From contig JANSXV010000001.1 in the NCBI GenBank assembly GCA_024742735.1, positions 124,001 through 188,000 of the forward strand: DNA of 64,000 nucleotides, in the 5' to 3' direction. Origin of the DNA: Alphaproteobacteria bacterium. GTDB lineage: Bacteria > Pseudomonadota > Alphaproteobacteria > Caulobacterales > Maricaulaceae. Each line of letters opens with the position of its first letter. Position 1 is the first letter of the stretch. The translations under genes were made by a program, and so were the position numbers. The notes under the pieces were generated by a model, which was given only the letters and a program-made list of their open reading frames with translations, was not told the origin of the DNA and did not search any database. Positions 10,759 through 19,971 of the stretch are shown here, in pieces.

Positions 10759-12666
10759 ATGCCCGACACTCCCCATCTCGATCAGGTCCAGTTTCCGGCC
10801 GATCTGAAGAACCGTGACCTGAGATTCCTGAAGTCGGTCGCAGACGAGTTGAGGGCCGAGGTGATCGACGCGGTTTCGGTTACGGGCGGCCATCTCGGCG
10901 CCGGGCTGGGCGTGGTCGAGTTGACGGTGGCGATCCACCATGTCTTTGACGCACCGAGGGATATCCTGATCTGGGATGTCGGCCACCAGTGCTACCCCCA
11001 CAAGGTGATCACCGGGCGGCGCGACCGGATTCGCACCGTGCGCCAGGGCGGGGGCCTGTCCGGCTTCACCAAGCGCAGCGAGAGCGAGTACGACCCGTTC
11101 GGGGCGGCTCACGCGTCCACTTCGATCAGCGCCGGGCTCGGTTTCGCCGTCGGCCGCGATCTCAAAGGGGAGACTGACCGCAAGGTCATCGCGGTGATCG
11201 GCGACGGGTCGATGAGCGCCGGCATGGCCTATGAAGCCATGAACAATGCCGGCGTTCTGGACAAGAACATGATCGTGATCCTGAACGATAACGACATGTC
11301 CATCGCCCCGCCCGTGGGCGCCATGAGCCACTATTTCGCCCGCCAGGTCAGCTCCAAGAGCTATCAGGACCTGCGCAAGCTGGGCAAGGGCGTCGCCAAG
11401 GCGCTGGGCGTTCAGGAACAGGCCCGCCGCGCAGAGGAGTATCTGCGCGGGATGGCCGTGGGCGGGACGCTGTTTGAAGAGCTGGGTTTCCGGTATCTGG
11501 GCCCCATTGACGGCCATAACCTGGACCATCTGATCCCGGTCTTGCGCAATGTGCGCGACGCGTCGGAGGGTCCGGTCCTGATCCACGCCGTGACCCAGAA
11601 GGGCAAGGGCTACGCCCCCGCTGAAGCCGCCTCGGACAAGTATCACGGGGTGTCCAAGTTCAACGTCGTCACCGGCGAGCAGCAGAAGAAGGCGCCTGGC
11701 GCACCCAGCTACACTTCGGTCTTCGCCAAGGCGCTCGTGGAGATGGGCGAGGCGGATGACAAGATCTGCGCCGTCACGGCCGCCATGCCGGGCGGGACGG
11801 GTGTCGACAAGTTCGCCAAGCGCTTCCCCGACCGCGCCTTCGACGTCGGCATTGCAGAACAGCATGCGGTGACGTTCGCGGCCGGGCTCGCGGCGGAAGG
11901 CCTGAAGCCGTTCGCGGCGATCTACTCAACCTTCCTTCAGCGCGGCTATGACCAGGTGGTCCACGATGTGGCGATCCAGTCTCTGCCCGTGCGTTTCGCC
12001 ATCGACCGGGCCGGTCTGGTGGGCGGGGACGGCCAGACCCATGCCGGTTCGTTCGATATCGGCTATCTGGGCCAGCTGCCGGGCATGGTGCTCATGGCCG
12101 CCGCCGACGAGGCCGAGCTTGCGCGCATGGTCGTCACGGCCGCGGGCATCGACGACCGGCCGAGCGCCTTCCGCTATCCGCGCGGCGAGGGGACGGGCGT
12201 TGAGATTCCCGCCAATCTGGAGCCGCTGGAGATCGGCAAGGGCCGGATCGTACGCCAGGGCTCCGGCGTGGCGGTGCTGAGCTTCGGAGCCCGCCTGCAG
12301 GAAGTGCTGAAAAGCGCAGACGAGCTGGCGACCTACGGTCTGTCGCCCACGATCGCCGACGCCCGCTTCGCCAAGCCGCTGGATGAAGACCTGGTGCTGC
12401 AGCTCGCCCGCGATCACGAGGTTCTGGTCACCATCGAGGAAGGCGCGCGCGGCGGCTTCGGCGCCTTCGTGCTGCACTTCCTGGCCGAGGCCGGTGCGCT
12501 GGATCACGGCCTGAAGATCCGCACCATGACCTTGCCGGATATCTTCCAGGATCAGGACAGCCCTTACGAGATGTACGAGGCCGCAGGTCTCAACGCCCGC
12601 CATGTCACCGCCACGGTGCTGCAGGCGCTGGGGCGGGCGGAGGACGCCGCCAAGGCGCTGGCCTGA
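10759..12666 (+). CDS. dxs: 1-deoxy-D-xylulose-5-phosphate synthase
   Basis: This thiamine-diphosphate enzyme joins pyruvate and glyceraldehyde 3-phosphate in the first step of the MEP pathway. The 635-residue length is normal. The thiamine-binding motif is [18 protein letters not shown] near residue 150. [11 protein letters not shown] and GGLSGF near the N-terminus, [15 protein letters not shown] (activating Glu), and [15 protein letters not shown] are all typical of Dxs. It follows ispA by 39 bp and is followed by tlyA after 13 bp. Dxr, the next enzyme, is at 48326. Confidence 0.98.
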   Translation: MPDTPHLDQVQFPADLKNRDLRFLKSVADELRAEVIDAVSVTGGHLGAGLGVVELTVAIHHVFDAPRDILIWDVGHQCYPHKVITGRRDRIRTVRQGGGLSGFTKRSESEYDPFGAAHASTSISAGLGFAVGRDLKGETDRKVIAVIGDGSMSAGMAYEAMNNAGVLDKNMIVILNDNDMSIAPPVGAMSHYFARQVSSKSYQDLRKLGKGVAKALGVQEQARRAEEYLRGMAVGGTLFEELGFRYLGPIDGHNLDHLIPVLRNVRDASEGPVLIHAVTQKGKGYAPAEAASDKYHGVSKFNVVTGEQQKKAPGAPSYTSVFAKALVEMGEADDKICAVTAAMPGGTGVDKFAKRFPDRAFDVGIAEQHAVTFAAGLAAEGLKPFAAIYSTFLQRGYDQVVHDVAIQSLPVRFAIDRAGLVGGDGQTHAGSFDIGYLGQLPGMVLMAAADEAELARMVVTAAGIDDRPSAFRYPRGEGTGVEIPANLEPLEIGKGRIVRQGSGVAVLSFGARLQEVLKSADELATYGLSPTIADARFAKPLDEDLVLQLARDHEVLVTIEEGARGGFGAFVLHFLAEAGALDHGLKIRTMTLPDIFQDQDSPYEMYEAAGLNARHVTATVLQALGRAEDAAKALA

Positions 12667-12679
12667 GCTGCGCCCGCGT

Positions 12680-13405
12680 ATGCGCGCGGACCGATATCTC
12701 GTCGAGCAGGGCTATTTCGAGACCCGCGCGAAGGCGCAGGCCGCCATTGAGGCGGGCGGCGTGCGCGTGAATGGCGCGGTGCTGACCAAGCCATCCCAGA
12801 AGGTGCCCGACGGCGCGGTGATCCAGGCCGAACCGGCCCATCCTTACGTCAGCCGGGCGGCTCTGAAGCTCCTTGCGGGTCTGGACGCGTTCGGCGTCGA
12901 TCCGGCAGGGCTGACGTGTCTGGACGTGGGGTCGTCCACTGGCGGGTTCACGCAAGTGCTGCTTGAGCGCGGCGCGGCCTTCGTTGCAGCCGTGGACGTC
13001 GGCCGTGACCAGCTCCATGCGAGCCTGCACGCCGAGCCCCGGGTGCTCAGCCTTGAGGGGACGGACGCCCGCACGCTGATGCTGGACCAGATCGGGGGAC
13101 GGGCGCCGGAGCTGGTCGTGTGCGACGCCAGCTTCATCAGCCTTGAGAAAGTGCTGGCCCGCCCGCTCGAGCTCGCGGCGGCGAAGGCGCGGCTGATCGC
13201 GCTGTTCAAGCCCCAGTTCGAGGTCGGACGCGCCCATGTGGGCAAGGGCGGGCTCGTAAAGGACGCCGAGGCTGTGGAGCGCGCGGAAGAAAACGCCCGC
13301 GCCTTCCTGGCGCGGGCGGGGTTCAAGCTTCTAGGGTCGATCGAAAGCCCGATCACAGGCGGTGACGGTAATCGCGAGCGCCTGATCTTTGCGGTGAGGG
13401 CCTGA
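12680..13405 (+). CDS. tlyA: TlyA family rRNA methyltransferase / hemolysin-like protein
   Basis: A 241-residue protein with an N-terminal S4 RNA-binding domain (MRADRYLVEQGYFETRAKAQ, then VRVNGAVLTKPSQKV) and an FtsJ-like SAM domain (LDVGSSTGGFTQVLLERGA, DLSF-equivalent CDASFISL, FKPQFEVG). Mycobacterial TlyA 2'-O-methylates rRNA; many others are annotated as hemolysins. The start at 12680 follows dxs by 13 bp and gives the family N-terminus, while the ORF-track start lies inside dxs. TlyA next to dxs is a common bacterial arrangement. Its stop is four bases from the convergent gene at 13410. Confidence 0.93.
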   Translation: MRADRYLVEQGYFETRAKAQAAIEAGGVRVNGAVLTKPSQKVPDGAVIQAEPAHPYVSRAALKLLAGLDAFGVDPAGLTCLDVGSSTGGFTQVLLERGAAFVAAVDVGRDQLHASLHAEPRVLSLEGTDARTLMLDQIGGRAPELVVCDASFISLEKVLARPLELAAAKARLIALFKPQFEVGRAHVGKGGLVKDAEAVERAEENARAFLARAGFKLLGSIESPITGGDGNRERLIFAVRA

Positions 13406-13409
13406 CGCC

Positions 13410-14186
13410 TCAGGCCGGACGCCAGATGCCGTCCGCGCCCTGACACATCAGCACCAGCGCGCCATTGCCCGAGCGCATGTCCCGGCACGGGCCGGTGGAT
13501 CCGCCGACATAAGTCGGGCCTGCCGGCGCGGAGCGGGCGGTGTAGGCGCGGCTGTCGCGGCGGTAGTCCTCGCCGCCCAGAAGCTCGCCGGACGAGCGCT
13601 GGTCGTAGCCATATCCGTCGTCATAGCCATACCCGTCATCATAGGGGCGGCCATACTCGTCATAGATCGGCTCAGCGCCGCCGCGCGCCTGGCTGTAGCG
13701 CGTGTCCTGGCGCTGATCATATCCGTAATGGCCCGGCGCCTGGCCGTAGCCATAGCCCGTGCGGGCGTAGCGATCACAATCGCCCTGACCGGCGATCGCG
13801 GCCCCGGCCAGCGCGCCGACAGCGCCGCCGGCGACCACCGCGCCGTCATTGCCTTCTTCATGCCGATAGTCCCGGCGCCCATAGCGTCCGCGATGGTGTC
13901 CGCGCCCACGGTAATGACGTCCGCCGCGATAGCGGTCCTCGCGGGCCCGGTCCTGATGATCGTCATGGAGCTCCGCGCCTACGACCGCGCCGAGAATGCC
14001 GCCGATGACGGCGCCGGCGACCTGTCGGTTGCGCTGCTGGCGGACGCAGTCCTGGTAGCTCCCGGCGGTCTGGGCCGGGGCGTAGCGGCTGTCTGCGCCA
14101 TAGGTCTGGGCCTGGGCCGGGGCGGCCATGGCGAGGGCGGCCAGCGACAGGCCGGTCAGTGCGGCTAGGGTTGAAGAACGGGACAT
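13410..14186 (-). CDS. Exported glycine-zipper protein, function unknown
   Basis: A 258-residue predicted secreted or periplasmic protein. A Sec signal peptide is clear (MSRSSTLAALTGLSLAALAM, cleavage after APAQAQ). A glycine-zipper segment (GAVIGGILGAVVGAE) and a second one (GAVGALAGAAIAG) flank an Arg/Gly/His-rich stretch. The second half is Tyr/Gly/Asp-rich with DDGYGYDDGYGYD repeats, and it ends with a Cys pair around CRDMRSGNGALVLMC. A strong AAGGAGGA site precedes the ATG. Resemblance to 17-kDa surface-antigen/glycine-zipper families is only structural. The gene downstream in minus orientation is not coupled, and tlyA converges on its stop. Confidence 0.75.
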   Translation of the reverse strand: MSRSSTLAALTGLSLAALAMAAPAQAQTYGADSRYAPAQTAGSYQDCVRQQRNRQVAGAVIGGILGAVVGAELHDDHQDRAREDRYRGGRHYRGRGHHRGRYGRRDYRHEEGNDGAVVAGGAVGALAGAAIAGQGDCDRYARTGYGYGQAPGHYGYDQRQDTRYSQARGGAEPIYDEYGRPYDDGYGYDDGYGYDQRSSGELLGGEDYRRDSRAYTARSAPAGPTYVGGSTGPCRDMRSGNGALVLMCQGADGIWRPA

Positions 14187-14282
14187 GGGCGGTCCTCCTT
14201 GGCGGCGCGTCCGGCAGGGCTCGGACGGTCTTCTTGAACGTTATGCAAATCTTAAACCGGCGTCGATGAGCCGGACATGAAC

Positions 14283-14312
14283 GCGCCCGACGGAGGGGAG
14301 GCCGCCGGGCGC
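14283..14312 (-). terminator. Hairpin between the two exported-protein genes
   Basis: GCGCCCG (14283-14289) and CGGGCGC (14306-14312) form a 7-bp stem with a 16-nt loop, 28 bp past the stop of the Arg-rich repeat gene. No T-tract follows on the minus strand, so this is at best a weak or factor-assisted terminator. Confidence 0.25.
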
Positions 14313-14339
14313 AGATCAATGAGGGATGGGCGGCGGAGT

Positions 14340-15380
14340 CTACTGACGGCCCGCCACCTCCCAGCGGCCATAGCGATCCCGGCACATACGCACCCGGTCG
14401 TAGACCACCTGGCCGTTGGGCAGGAAGATCTCCGCATCGCCCCAGCGGCACTGGCGGGCATTCCAGCTGTGATAGTCGCGGGCATAGACTACGCCGCGCA
14501 CGCCGGTATGCGGATTGCCCCAGTAATAGGGCCGGTCATTGTGCACGGCTGAGTATAGCGCATAGCGATACTGGCCTCGGTCGCAGTCGCTGATCGCCGC
14601 GCCGAACCCGGCTCCGACCAGTCCGCCGGCCAGATAGGCGCCGGCGTCGCCGTCGCCTGCGATGCCGCCGAGCACCGCGCCGATCAGCGCGCTTGCGAGC
14701 ACCGTGTCTCCGTCCGCCTGACAGAAGCGGTCCGCGTACACGAAGCGATGGCGGGCATAGCGATCATGGTAGCGCGAGTGGTAGCGCCACGATGTGCGCG
14801 GCCCGTAGTAGGTGCGGCTCACGTGGTGGCGTGGCGGCGGCGCGTAACGACGGATCTGTCTGTGGTCGCGCCGGTAGTGCCTCTGGTCATAGCGCTGATG
14901 GCGGCGGTCAAAGCGCTGATCACGGCGGTCGTGACGAATCTCATGGCGAGGGTTGCGCCTGTCAAAGCGGTGGTCCCTGCGCTGATCGCGCCGGTCGAAA
15001 CGCTGATCGCGGCGATCATGACGAACCTCGTGGCGGCGCTCGCGGTGATCAAAGCGCTGATCCCGGCGATCTCCCCGAGCCTCATGGTGGCGTTCACGGC
15101 GGTCGAAGCGCTGGTCAGCGCGCCGGTGTCGACGATCCGAGCGTTGGTCTCGGCGGTCCCCACGCGCCTCCTGGCGGCGGCGCTCCTGAACGGCCTCGCG
15201 GCGTGGACGCTCGATGCGCTGGTCGGCGCGGCGATCGCGGCGGCTGTCTGCGCGATCTCTGTCGCGCTCGCGTTCCTGCATGGTTGTGGCGGCCGCCTCG
15301 GCGGTTGGGGCGGCGATCAGGACCGGACTTGAGAGCAGTCCGGCAACCAGAACGGCGTCGGCGAGTGATCGGATCGTCAT
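14340..15380 (-). CDS. Exported Arg/Asp-rich repeat protein with glycine zipper
   Basis: A 346-residue protein with a signal peptide (MTIRSLADAVLVAGLLSSPV, cleavage near TAEAA). Residues ~35-180 are extremely rich in Arg, Asp, His and Gln, with a repeated core DRRDQRFDRR. Then come a His/Tyr/Arg segment, a glycine-zipper stretch (ALIGAVLGGIAGDG, GGLVGAGFGAAI) and a conserved-looking C-terminal domain with three Cys (ARDYHSWNARQCRWGDAEIF ... VRMCRDRYGRWEV). The C-terminal part resembles small periplasmic or surface domains next to glycine zippers; the function is unknown. Orientation and codon usage support a real gene despite the low-complexity core. Confidence 0.72.
   Translation of the reverse strand: MTIRSLADAVLVAGLLSSPVLIAAPTAEAAATTMQERERDRDRADSRRDRRADQRIERPRREAVQERRRQEARGDRRDQRSDRRHRRADQRFDRRERHHEARGDRRDQRFDHRERRHEVRHDRRDQRFDRRDQRRDHRFDRRNPRHEIRHDRRDQRFDRRHQRYDQRHYRRDHRQIRRYAPPPRHHVSRTYYGPRTSWRYHSRYHDRYARHRFVYADRFCQADGDTVLASALIGAVLGGIAGDGDAGAYLAGGLVGAGFGAAISDCDRGQYRYALYSAVHNDRPYYWGNPHTGVRGVVYARDYHSWNARQCRWGDAEIFLPNGQVVYDRVRMCRDRYGRWEVAGRQ
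14865..15173 (-). repeat. In-frame tandem repeat coding for E-x-R-x-DRRDQR units
   Basis: Within the preceding gene, four copies of a 14-residue unit E(A/V/I)R(G/H)DRRDQR(F/S)D(R/H)R start at residues 71, 100, 118 and 147, with spacings of 29, 18 and 29 residues. The DNA is correspondingly repetitive. Copy number could vary between strains by slippage. Confidence 0.75.
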
Positions 15381-15524
15381 CGCGCTGGCCCTTTCTCAAC
15401 ATCGGGCGGAGTAGCCCTTGTTCAGATTGGGTTAACAAGACCAGCCTGACGCGAACATGAACGACAGGTTCAGCTTTCCTGATTCGCCTTGACGCTCAGA
15501 GAGTTCGCAGGCAAGGGGCGCACC

Positions 15525-16784
15525 ATGAACCGACGCCGAAAGCCCCAGCGCCAGCCTGCGCGCACGCAAATCCTGACCGCTCGGGAGCTCGGGGCGCGAG
15601 GCGATGCCGTGCTTCCCGGCCCGGTCTACGCGCCCGGTCTGCTGCCCGGCGAGGAGGCGCGCCTGGAAGTTCGCGGCGAGCGCGGACAGGTGCTGGAGCG
15701 GCTCAGCGACGCGCCGGAGCGGATTGCGCCCTTCTGCCCCGTTGCGGACCTGTGCGGGGGCTGCTCGTTGCAGCACTTCGAGGCGGCGGCCTATCGCAGC
15801 TGGAAGCGCGATCTCGCCGTCACGGCGCTGGCGCGCGCCGGGGTGAAGGCGGAGGTCGGCGAGCTGATCGACGCCCACGGCGCCGGCCGCCGGCGCATCA
15901 CGCTTCATGCCCAGCGCTTCGGGCGCAAGCTGGTGTTCGGCTTCGCCGAGCGGGCCGGGGACCGGATCGTCGACATCACCGACTGCCCCGCCGCCGCGCC
16001 GGCCTTGCGCAAGGCCATGCCCGCCCTGCGCGCCCTGGCCGAACAGGCCGCCCCCGCCAAGGGTCGCCTGGACATGGCCGTCTCCGCGCTGGAACCCGGC
16101 CTCGACATCCATGTTCGCGGGCTGCACGAGATACCGCTCAGTCTTCGGGAATTCGTCGCGTCGCGCGCTGCGCCTGAGGGCTGGTCGCGCGTGACGATCA
16201 ATGACGAGCCGGTGATCGAAACCGCTGCGCCGGTCGTCCAGTTCGGATCGGTGAAGGTGACCCCGCCGCCGGGCGGCTTCCTGCAGGCGACCGAATCTGG
16301 CGAAGCTGCGCTCGCCGCCGTCGTGGAGCAAGCGGCCGAGGGGGCGAAGCGCGCCGTTGATCTGTACGCCGGCTCCGGCGCTTTCGCGCTGCGACTGGCG
16401 TCGCGCATGCCGGTGCTGGCTGTGGAGGGCGAAGACGGCCCGCTGCGCGCGCTTCAATACGCCGCCAACCGCACGCCGGGCCTGAAGCCTGTGGACGCAA
16501 GGGTGCGCGATCTGGCTCTGGAACCGCTCAGCGTGAAGGAGCTGGAGGGCGCAGACCTGGTCGTGCTCGACCCGCCGCGCTCCGGCGCGAAAGCCCAGAT
16601 GGAGAGGCTGTCCGACAGCCTGGTCCCGACGGTCTGCTCGATCTCCTGCAACCCGGCCACGTTCGCCCGCGACGCCGCGATCCTGATCGAGGGCGGTTAC
16701 AGGCTGGAGGGTCCGGTCGTACCGGTCGATCAGTTCAAATGGACCGCCCATCTCGAGCTGGCCGCGGTGTTCCGGCGGCGTTAG
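15525..16784 (+). CDS. 23S rRNA (uracil-5-)-methyltransferase, RlmD/RumA-type (TrmA family)
   Basis: A 419-residue SAM-dependent RNA m5U methyltransferase. The ORF track begins at a TTG at 15489; the ATG at 15525 has AAGGGG upstream and is preferred. After a basic N-terminus and TRAM-like region come FCPVADLCGGC and a later TDCPAAAP, which together give the four cysteines that hold the 4Fe-4S cluster in RumA. The SAM site is VDLYAGSGAFALRLA, followed by LDPPRSGA and the catalytic Cys in SISCNPATFARD. Whether U747, U1939 or another base is modified cannot be decided. It converges on the hydroxybutyrate dehydrogenase gene with a 3-bp gap. Confidence 0.9.
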   Translation: MNRRRKPQRQPARTQILTARELGARGDAVLPGPVYAPGLLPGEEARLEVRGERGQVLERLSDAPERIAPFCPVADLCGGCSLQHFEAAAYRSWKRDLAVTALARAGVKAEVGELIDAHGAGRRRITLHAQRFGRKLVFGFAERAGDRIVDITDCPAAAPALRKAMPALRALAEQAAPAKGRLDMAVSALEPGLDIHVRGLHEIPLSLREFVASRAAPEGWSRVTINDEPVIETAAPVVQFGSVKVTPPPGGFLQATESGEAALAAVVEQAAEGAKRAVDLYAGSGAFALRLASRMPVLAVEGEDGPLRALQYAANRTPGLKPVDARVRDLALEPLSVKELEGADLVVLDPPRSGAKAQMERLSDSLVPTVCSISCNPATFARDAAILIEGGYRLEGPVVPVDQFKWTAHLELAAVFRRR

Positions 16785-16787
16785 GCG

Positions 16788-17588
16788 TCATTTCGCCGTC
16801 CAGCCGCCGTCCACGGTGATGGCGCCGCCGTTCATGTTCGCGCCGTCGTCACTGACCAGATAAAGCAGCGCGCCGATCAGCTGGTCATAGGTGACGAACT
16901 GCTTGGTCGGCTGGGCGGCGAGCATGACGTCGCGCACAACCTCTTCTTCGGTGATGCCGCGGGCCTTTGCAGTGTCCGCGATCTGGCCTTCCACCAGCGG
17001 GGTCTGGACATAGCCCGGATTCAGGCAGTTGATCGTGACACCGGTTTCGGCGGCCTCCAGCGCAGCGGTCTTGGTCAGGCCGTGCACGCCATGCTTGGCG
17101 GCGACATAGGCGGCCTTGAACGGGCTGGCGACCAGGCCGTGGACCGAGGCCAGGTTGACGATCCGACCGCGCCCCTGAGCTTTCATGATCGGCAGGGCGG
17201 CCTTCATGGCGTGGAAGACGCTCGACAGGTTGATGGCGATGATCGCGTCCCACTTGTCTTCGGGGAATTCGTCCACCGGCGCCACATGCTGGATGCCGGC
17301 GTTGTTCACCAGGATATCAAGGCGGCCCAGCTGGTCATGGGCGAAGCCGATCAGGTCCGCGATCTCGCCCGGCCGGGTCATGTCCGCGCCGTGATAAAGC
17401 ACGCTCACGCCGTGGTCGGACGACAGCCGGACGCGCAGGGCCTCGATCTCGCCGGCGTTTCCGAACCCGTTCAGAACGATGTTCGCACCGCTCCTGGCCA
17501 GGCCTTCTGCGAGCGCCGCGCCGATGCCGGAGGTGGACCCCGTGATGACGGCCGCCTGACCGGACAGATCGACTGAAACCGCGCCCAT
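16788..17588 (-). CDS. 3-hydroxybutyrate dehydrogenase (SDR family)
   Basis: A 266-residue short-chain dehydrogenase that interconverts D-3-hydroxybutyrate and acetoacetate with NAD, part of ketone-body and polyhydroxybutyrate use. The nucleotide motif is ITGSTSGIGAALAEGLARSG, followed by LVNNAGIQHV. The catalytic Ser is in NLASVHG and the Tyr/Lys are in AAYVAAKHG. The C-terminal half (NCLNPGYVQTPLVEGQI, then KQFVTYDQLIGALLYL) is characteristic of bacterial 3-hydroxybutyrate dehydrogenases rather than generic SDRs. GGAGTGAGG precedes the ATG. Ninety base pairs separate it from yaaA upstream; shared transcription is possible. Confidence 0.9.
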   Translation of the reverse strand: MGAVSVDLSGQAAVITGSTSGIGAALAEGLARSGANIVLNGFGNAGEIEALRVRLSSDHGVSVLYHGADMTRPGEIADLIGFAHDQLGRLDILVNNAGIQHVAPVDEFPEDKWDAIIAINLSSVFHAMKAALPIMKAQGRGRIVNLASVHGLVASPFKAAYVAAKHGVHGLTKTAALEAAETGVTINCLNPGYVQTPLVEGQIADTAKARGITEEEVVRDVMLAAQPTKQFVTYDQLIGALLYLVSDDGANMNGGAITVDGGWTAK

Positions 17589-17678
17589 GCCTCACTCCGC
17601 TTTGATGGGTTTGCTGCAGCGCAGAAAGACCGCACTGCGCGTGCAGGTCAAGAGGGCTGGGCCGCTTCTGGTGACCGC

Positions 17679-18458
17679 TTACGTCTTCGGCGCCGGCTGG
17701 GGCCGGGTGAAGAGCAGCTTGTCTTGCGACGAGCCTTCGGCGTCGTAGCGATAGCCTTCCAGATCGAAATCCCTGAGCTGCGCCGGGTCCTCGATGCGGT
17801 TTTCGATAATCCAGCGGGCCATGAGGCCGCGCGCCTTCTTGGCGAACACCATGAGGGCGCGTAGCTGGCCGTCCTTTTCTTCCTTGAAGTCGGCGGTGAT
17901 CACCGGAACCCCGAGGGAGTTCAGCTTCGCAGCCTTGGAATATTCATTGGAGGCCAGATTCACGACCGTCCGGCTCTTATGGCCTTCGAGATCGGATTTC
18001 AGCTGCCTGGCGATATCCTCGCCCCAGAACTCATAAAGGTTGGCGGCCTTCTTCACCTGTAGCCGCGTGCCCATCTCCAGCCGGTAGGGCTGGATCTGAT
18101 CAAGCGGGCGCAGGACGCCGTAGAGCCCGGACAGGATGCGCAGGCGCTGCTGGGCCCATTGCAGGTCTTCCGCCGACAGGGACGGTGCGTCCAGGCCGCG
18201 ATAGACCTCGCCGTTAAAGGTCAGGGCGGCCGGCCGGCCATCGGCCGCGTCCGGATCGAAGGCCTGGAACCGCTCCCGGTTCAGCCGGGCCAGATCATCA
18301 GACAGGCCCATGAGCGATTTCAGCTTCGGCGCCGTCAGCTTTGAGGTGGTCTTCGCCAGCTCGCGCGTACGGTCCAGCAGGGACGGCGTGGTCGCCGTCG
18401 GCGCGTGGCCGCGCTCGGAAAAATCGAGCTGCTTGGCCGGGGAGAGCAGAATCAGCAT
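17679..18458 (-). CDS. yaaA: YaaA family peroxide stress protein (DUF328/UPF0246)
   Basis: A 259-residue cytosolic protein with the full YaaA layout: MLILLSPAKQLDFS at the start, LMGLSDDLARLNRERF, LTFNGEVYRGLDA, LSGLYGVLRPLDQIQPYRLE and VVNLASNEYSK in order. In Escherichia coli YaaA lowers intracellular iron during hydrogen peroxide stress and has a helix-hairpin-helix-like DNA-binding fold. The ATG has a good GGAGG site. It is in a same-strand run with the FAD-linked dehydrogenase upstream. Confidence 0.93.
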   Translation of the reverse strand: MLILLSPAKQLDFSERGHAPTATTPSLLDRTRELAKTTSKLTAPKLKSLMGLSDDLARLNRERFQAFDPDAADGRPAALTFNGEVYRGLDAPSLSAEDLQWAQQRLRILSGLYGVLRPLDQIQPYRLEMGTRLQVKKAANLYEFWGEDIARQLKSDLEGHKSRTVVNLASNEYSKAAKLNSLGVPVITADFKEEKDGQLRALMVFAKKARGLMARWIIENRIEDPAQLRDFDLEGYRYDAEGSSQDKLLFTRPQPAPKT

Positions 18459-18517
18459 GGTCGGGCCTCCGTGTCGGTCAGACCCGAGATAGGGGGCGAG
18501 GCTCCGAAGGGCAATTC

Positions 18518-19927
18518 TCAGGACGGTTTGACGCCCAGCAGAATGCGCGGATTCATGATGTTGTTCGGATCGAGCGCGGCCTTGATCGCGCGCATGACCT
18601 CGGCTTCGACCGGTTTGCGGGCCAGGAGTTCGGCCTGCTTCAGCGTGCCGATGCCGTGCTCGGCGCTGATGGAGCCATGGTGCTTGTCCACCAGGTCATA
18701 GATCTGCGCGGTGATGGGGGCGATGCGTGAAATGAAGGCGTCGTCCGCGCCGGGCGCGCGCCGCGACACGTTGAAGTGGACATTGCCGTCGCCGACATGG
18801 CCGAAGGCGACGACCATGGCGTCTGGATCGGCGCTTTCGGCGAGCTCGATAGCTTCTTCCATGAACGCCGCCATGCGTGAGACCGGCACGGAGACATCGT
18901 GCTTGGCGGCCTTGCCGTGGGCCTTTTCGCCTTCGGGGATGGATTCGCGCAGCATCCAGAACTCGTGCGCCTGGGCTTCGGACTGGGCGATGACGGCGTC
19001 GCTCAGCAGATCCCTCTCGAATGCGCCTTCAAGCGCGGCTTCCATCAGCGTCGCGGCCCGGTCTTTCTCCGCGCTGGTCAGTTCGATCAGGACGGTCCAT
19101 TCCGGATCGCCGGCCAGCGGATGACGCGCGCCCGGGACGTGCTCGACCACCATGTCGAGCCCACGTTTCGGCATCAATTCGAACGCCGCGACCGCGCCGC
19201 CGGTGGCGTCCTTCATGTGACCGAGCAATTCGACCGCCTTGCGCGGGCTGTCCACCGCGGCGACGGCTACGGCGGTGGAGGCGGGCCTGGCGAACAGCTT
19301 CAGCGTGGCGGCGGTGACCACGCCCAGCGTGCCCTCTGCGCCGATGAAGAGCTGTTTGAGGTCGTAGCCGGTATTGTCCTTGCGTAGACCGGACAGGTCG
19401 CTCAGAACCCGCCCGTCGGGCAGTACGGCTTCCAGGCCTAGCACCAGCTCGCGCATCATCCCGTAGCGCAGCACATGAACCCCGCCAGCATTTGTGGAGA
19501 TCAGCCCGCCGATCATGGCCGACCCTTGGGCGCCCAGAGAGAGCGGGAACAGCTTGCCAGCCTCGGCGGCTGCGCCCTGAACCGTCTCAAGGATGGCGCC
19601 CGCTTCGCAGGTCAGCGAGTCGTTCTCGGAATCGATCACCCGGATCGCATTCATGCGTTTCAGGCTTATCAGCACTTCACCCTGGGGGGTGGAGCCGCCC
19701 ACCAGTCCGGTATTGCCGCCCTGGGGCAGCACGGCGATTCCGGCCGCATTGCAGGCGGCAAGGATCCGAGAGACCTCTTGGGTCGATCCCGGTTTCAGCA
19801 GCAAAGGCGTGTCGCCGCGATAGCGCCCGCGCCAGTCGCTGACATGGCCGGACAGCTCGGCCGGGTCATCAGACCAGGCTTTGGGATCGAGACTGGATTT
19901 CAGGTCGGAAAGGGCGGTCGTGCTCAT
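18518..19927 (-). CDS. FAD-linked 2-hydroxyacid dehydrogenase (GlcD / D-2-hydroxyglutarate dehydrogenase type)
   Basis: A 469-residue VAO-family flavoprotein. The ORF track begins at a GTG; the ATG nine bases later (MSTTALSDLKSSL) is taken as the start. The FAD-binding PCMH domain shows VLPQGGNTGLVGGS and LGAQGSAMIGGLISTNAGG. The cap domain carries the substrate/metal-site motif FGHVGDGNVHFNVS, and EHGIGTLK lies near the C-terminus. The GG-N-TG variant and length match the D-2-hydroxyglutarate/D-lactate dehydrogenase branch. The electron acceptor is not evident and no GlcE/GlcF partner is adjacent. Confidence 0.85.
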   Translation of the reverse strand: MSTTALSDLKSSLDPKAWSDDPAELSGHVSDWRGRYRGDTPLLLKPGSTQEVSRILAACNAAGIAVLPQGGNTGLVGGSTPQGEVLISLKRMNAIRVIDSENDSLTCEAGAILETVQGAAAEAGKLFPLSLGAQGSAMIGGLISTNAGGVHVLRYGMMRELVLGLEAVLPDGRVLSDLSGLRKDNTGYDLKQLFIGAEGTLGVVTAATLKLFARPASTAVAVAAVDSPRKAVELLGHMKDATGGAVAAFELMPKRGLDMVVEHVPGARHPLAGDPEWTVLIELTSAEKDRAATLMEAALEGAFERDLLSDAVIAQSEAQAHEFWMLRESIPEGEKAHGKAAKHDVSVPVSRMAAFMEEAIELAESADPDAMVVAFGHVGDGNVHFNVSRRAPGADDAFISRIAPITAQIYDLVDKHHGSISAEHGIGTLKQAELLARKPVEAEVMRAIKAALDPNNIMNPRILLGVKPS

Positions 19928-19971
19928 GGACGACACAATAAGCCGGCAGGCCGTGTTGAACAGGGGGCTGT

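Noticed and set aside
14865-15173. Possible CRISPR array
   Set aside because: The repeats are in frame, degenerate and unequal in spacing, and code for the Arg/Asp-rich segment; there are no constant spacers or cas genes.
15420-15440. CtrA-type TTAA-N7-TTAA sites
   Set aside because: Isolated TTAA occurrences were seen (for example ggttaacaag here), but no pair with a 7-bp spacing was found by eye in any intergenic region.
14693-15460. 255-codon and 194-codon plus-strand ORFs over the Arg-rich repeat gene
   Set aside because: They are open because of the codon repeats; neither has a signal peptide or ribosome site, whereas the minus-strand gene has both.
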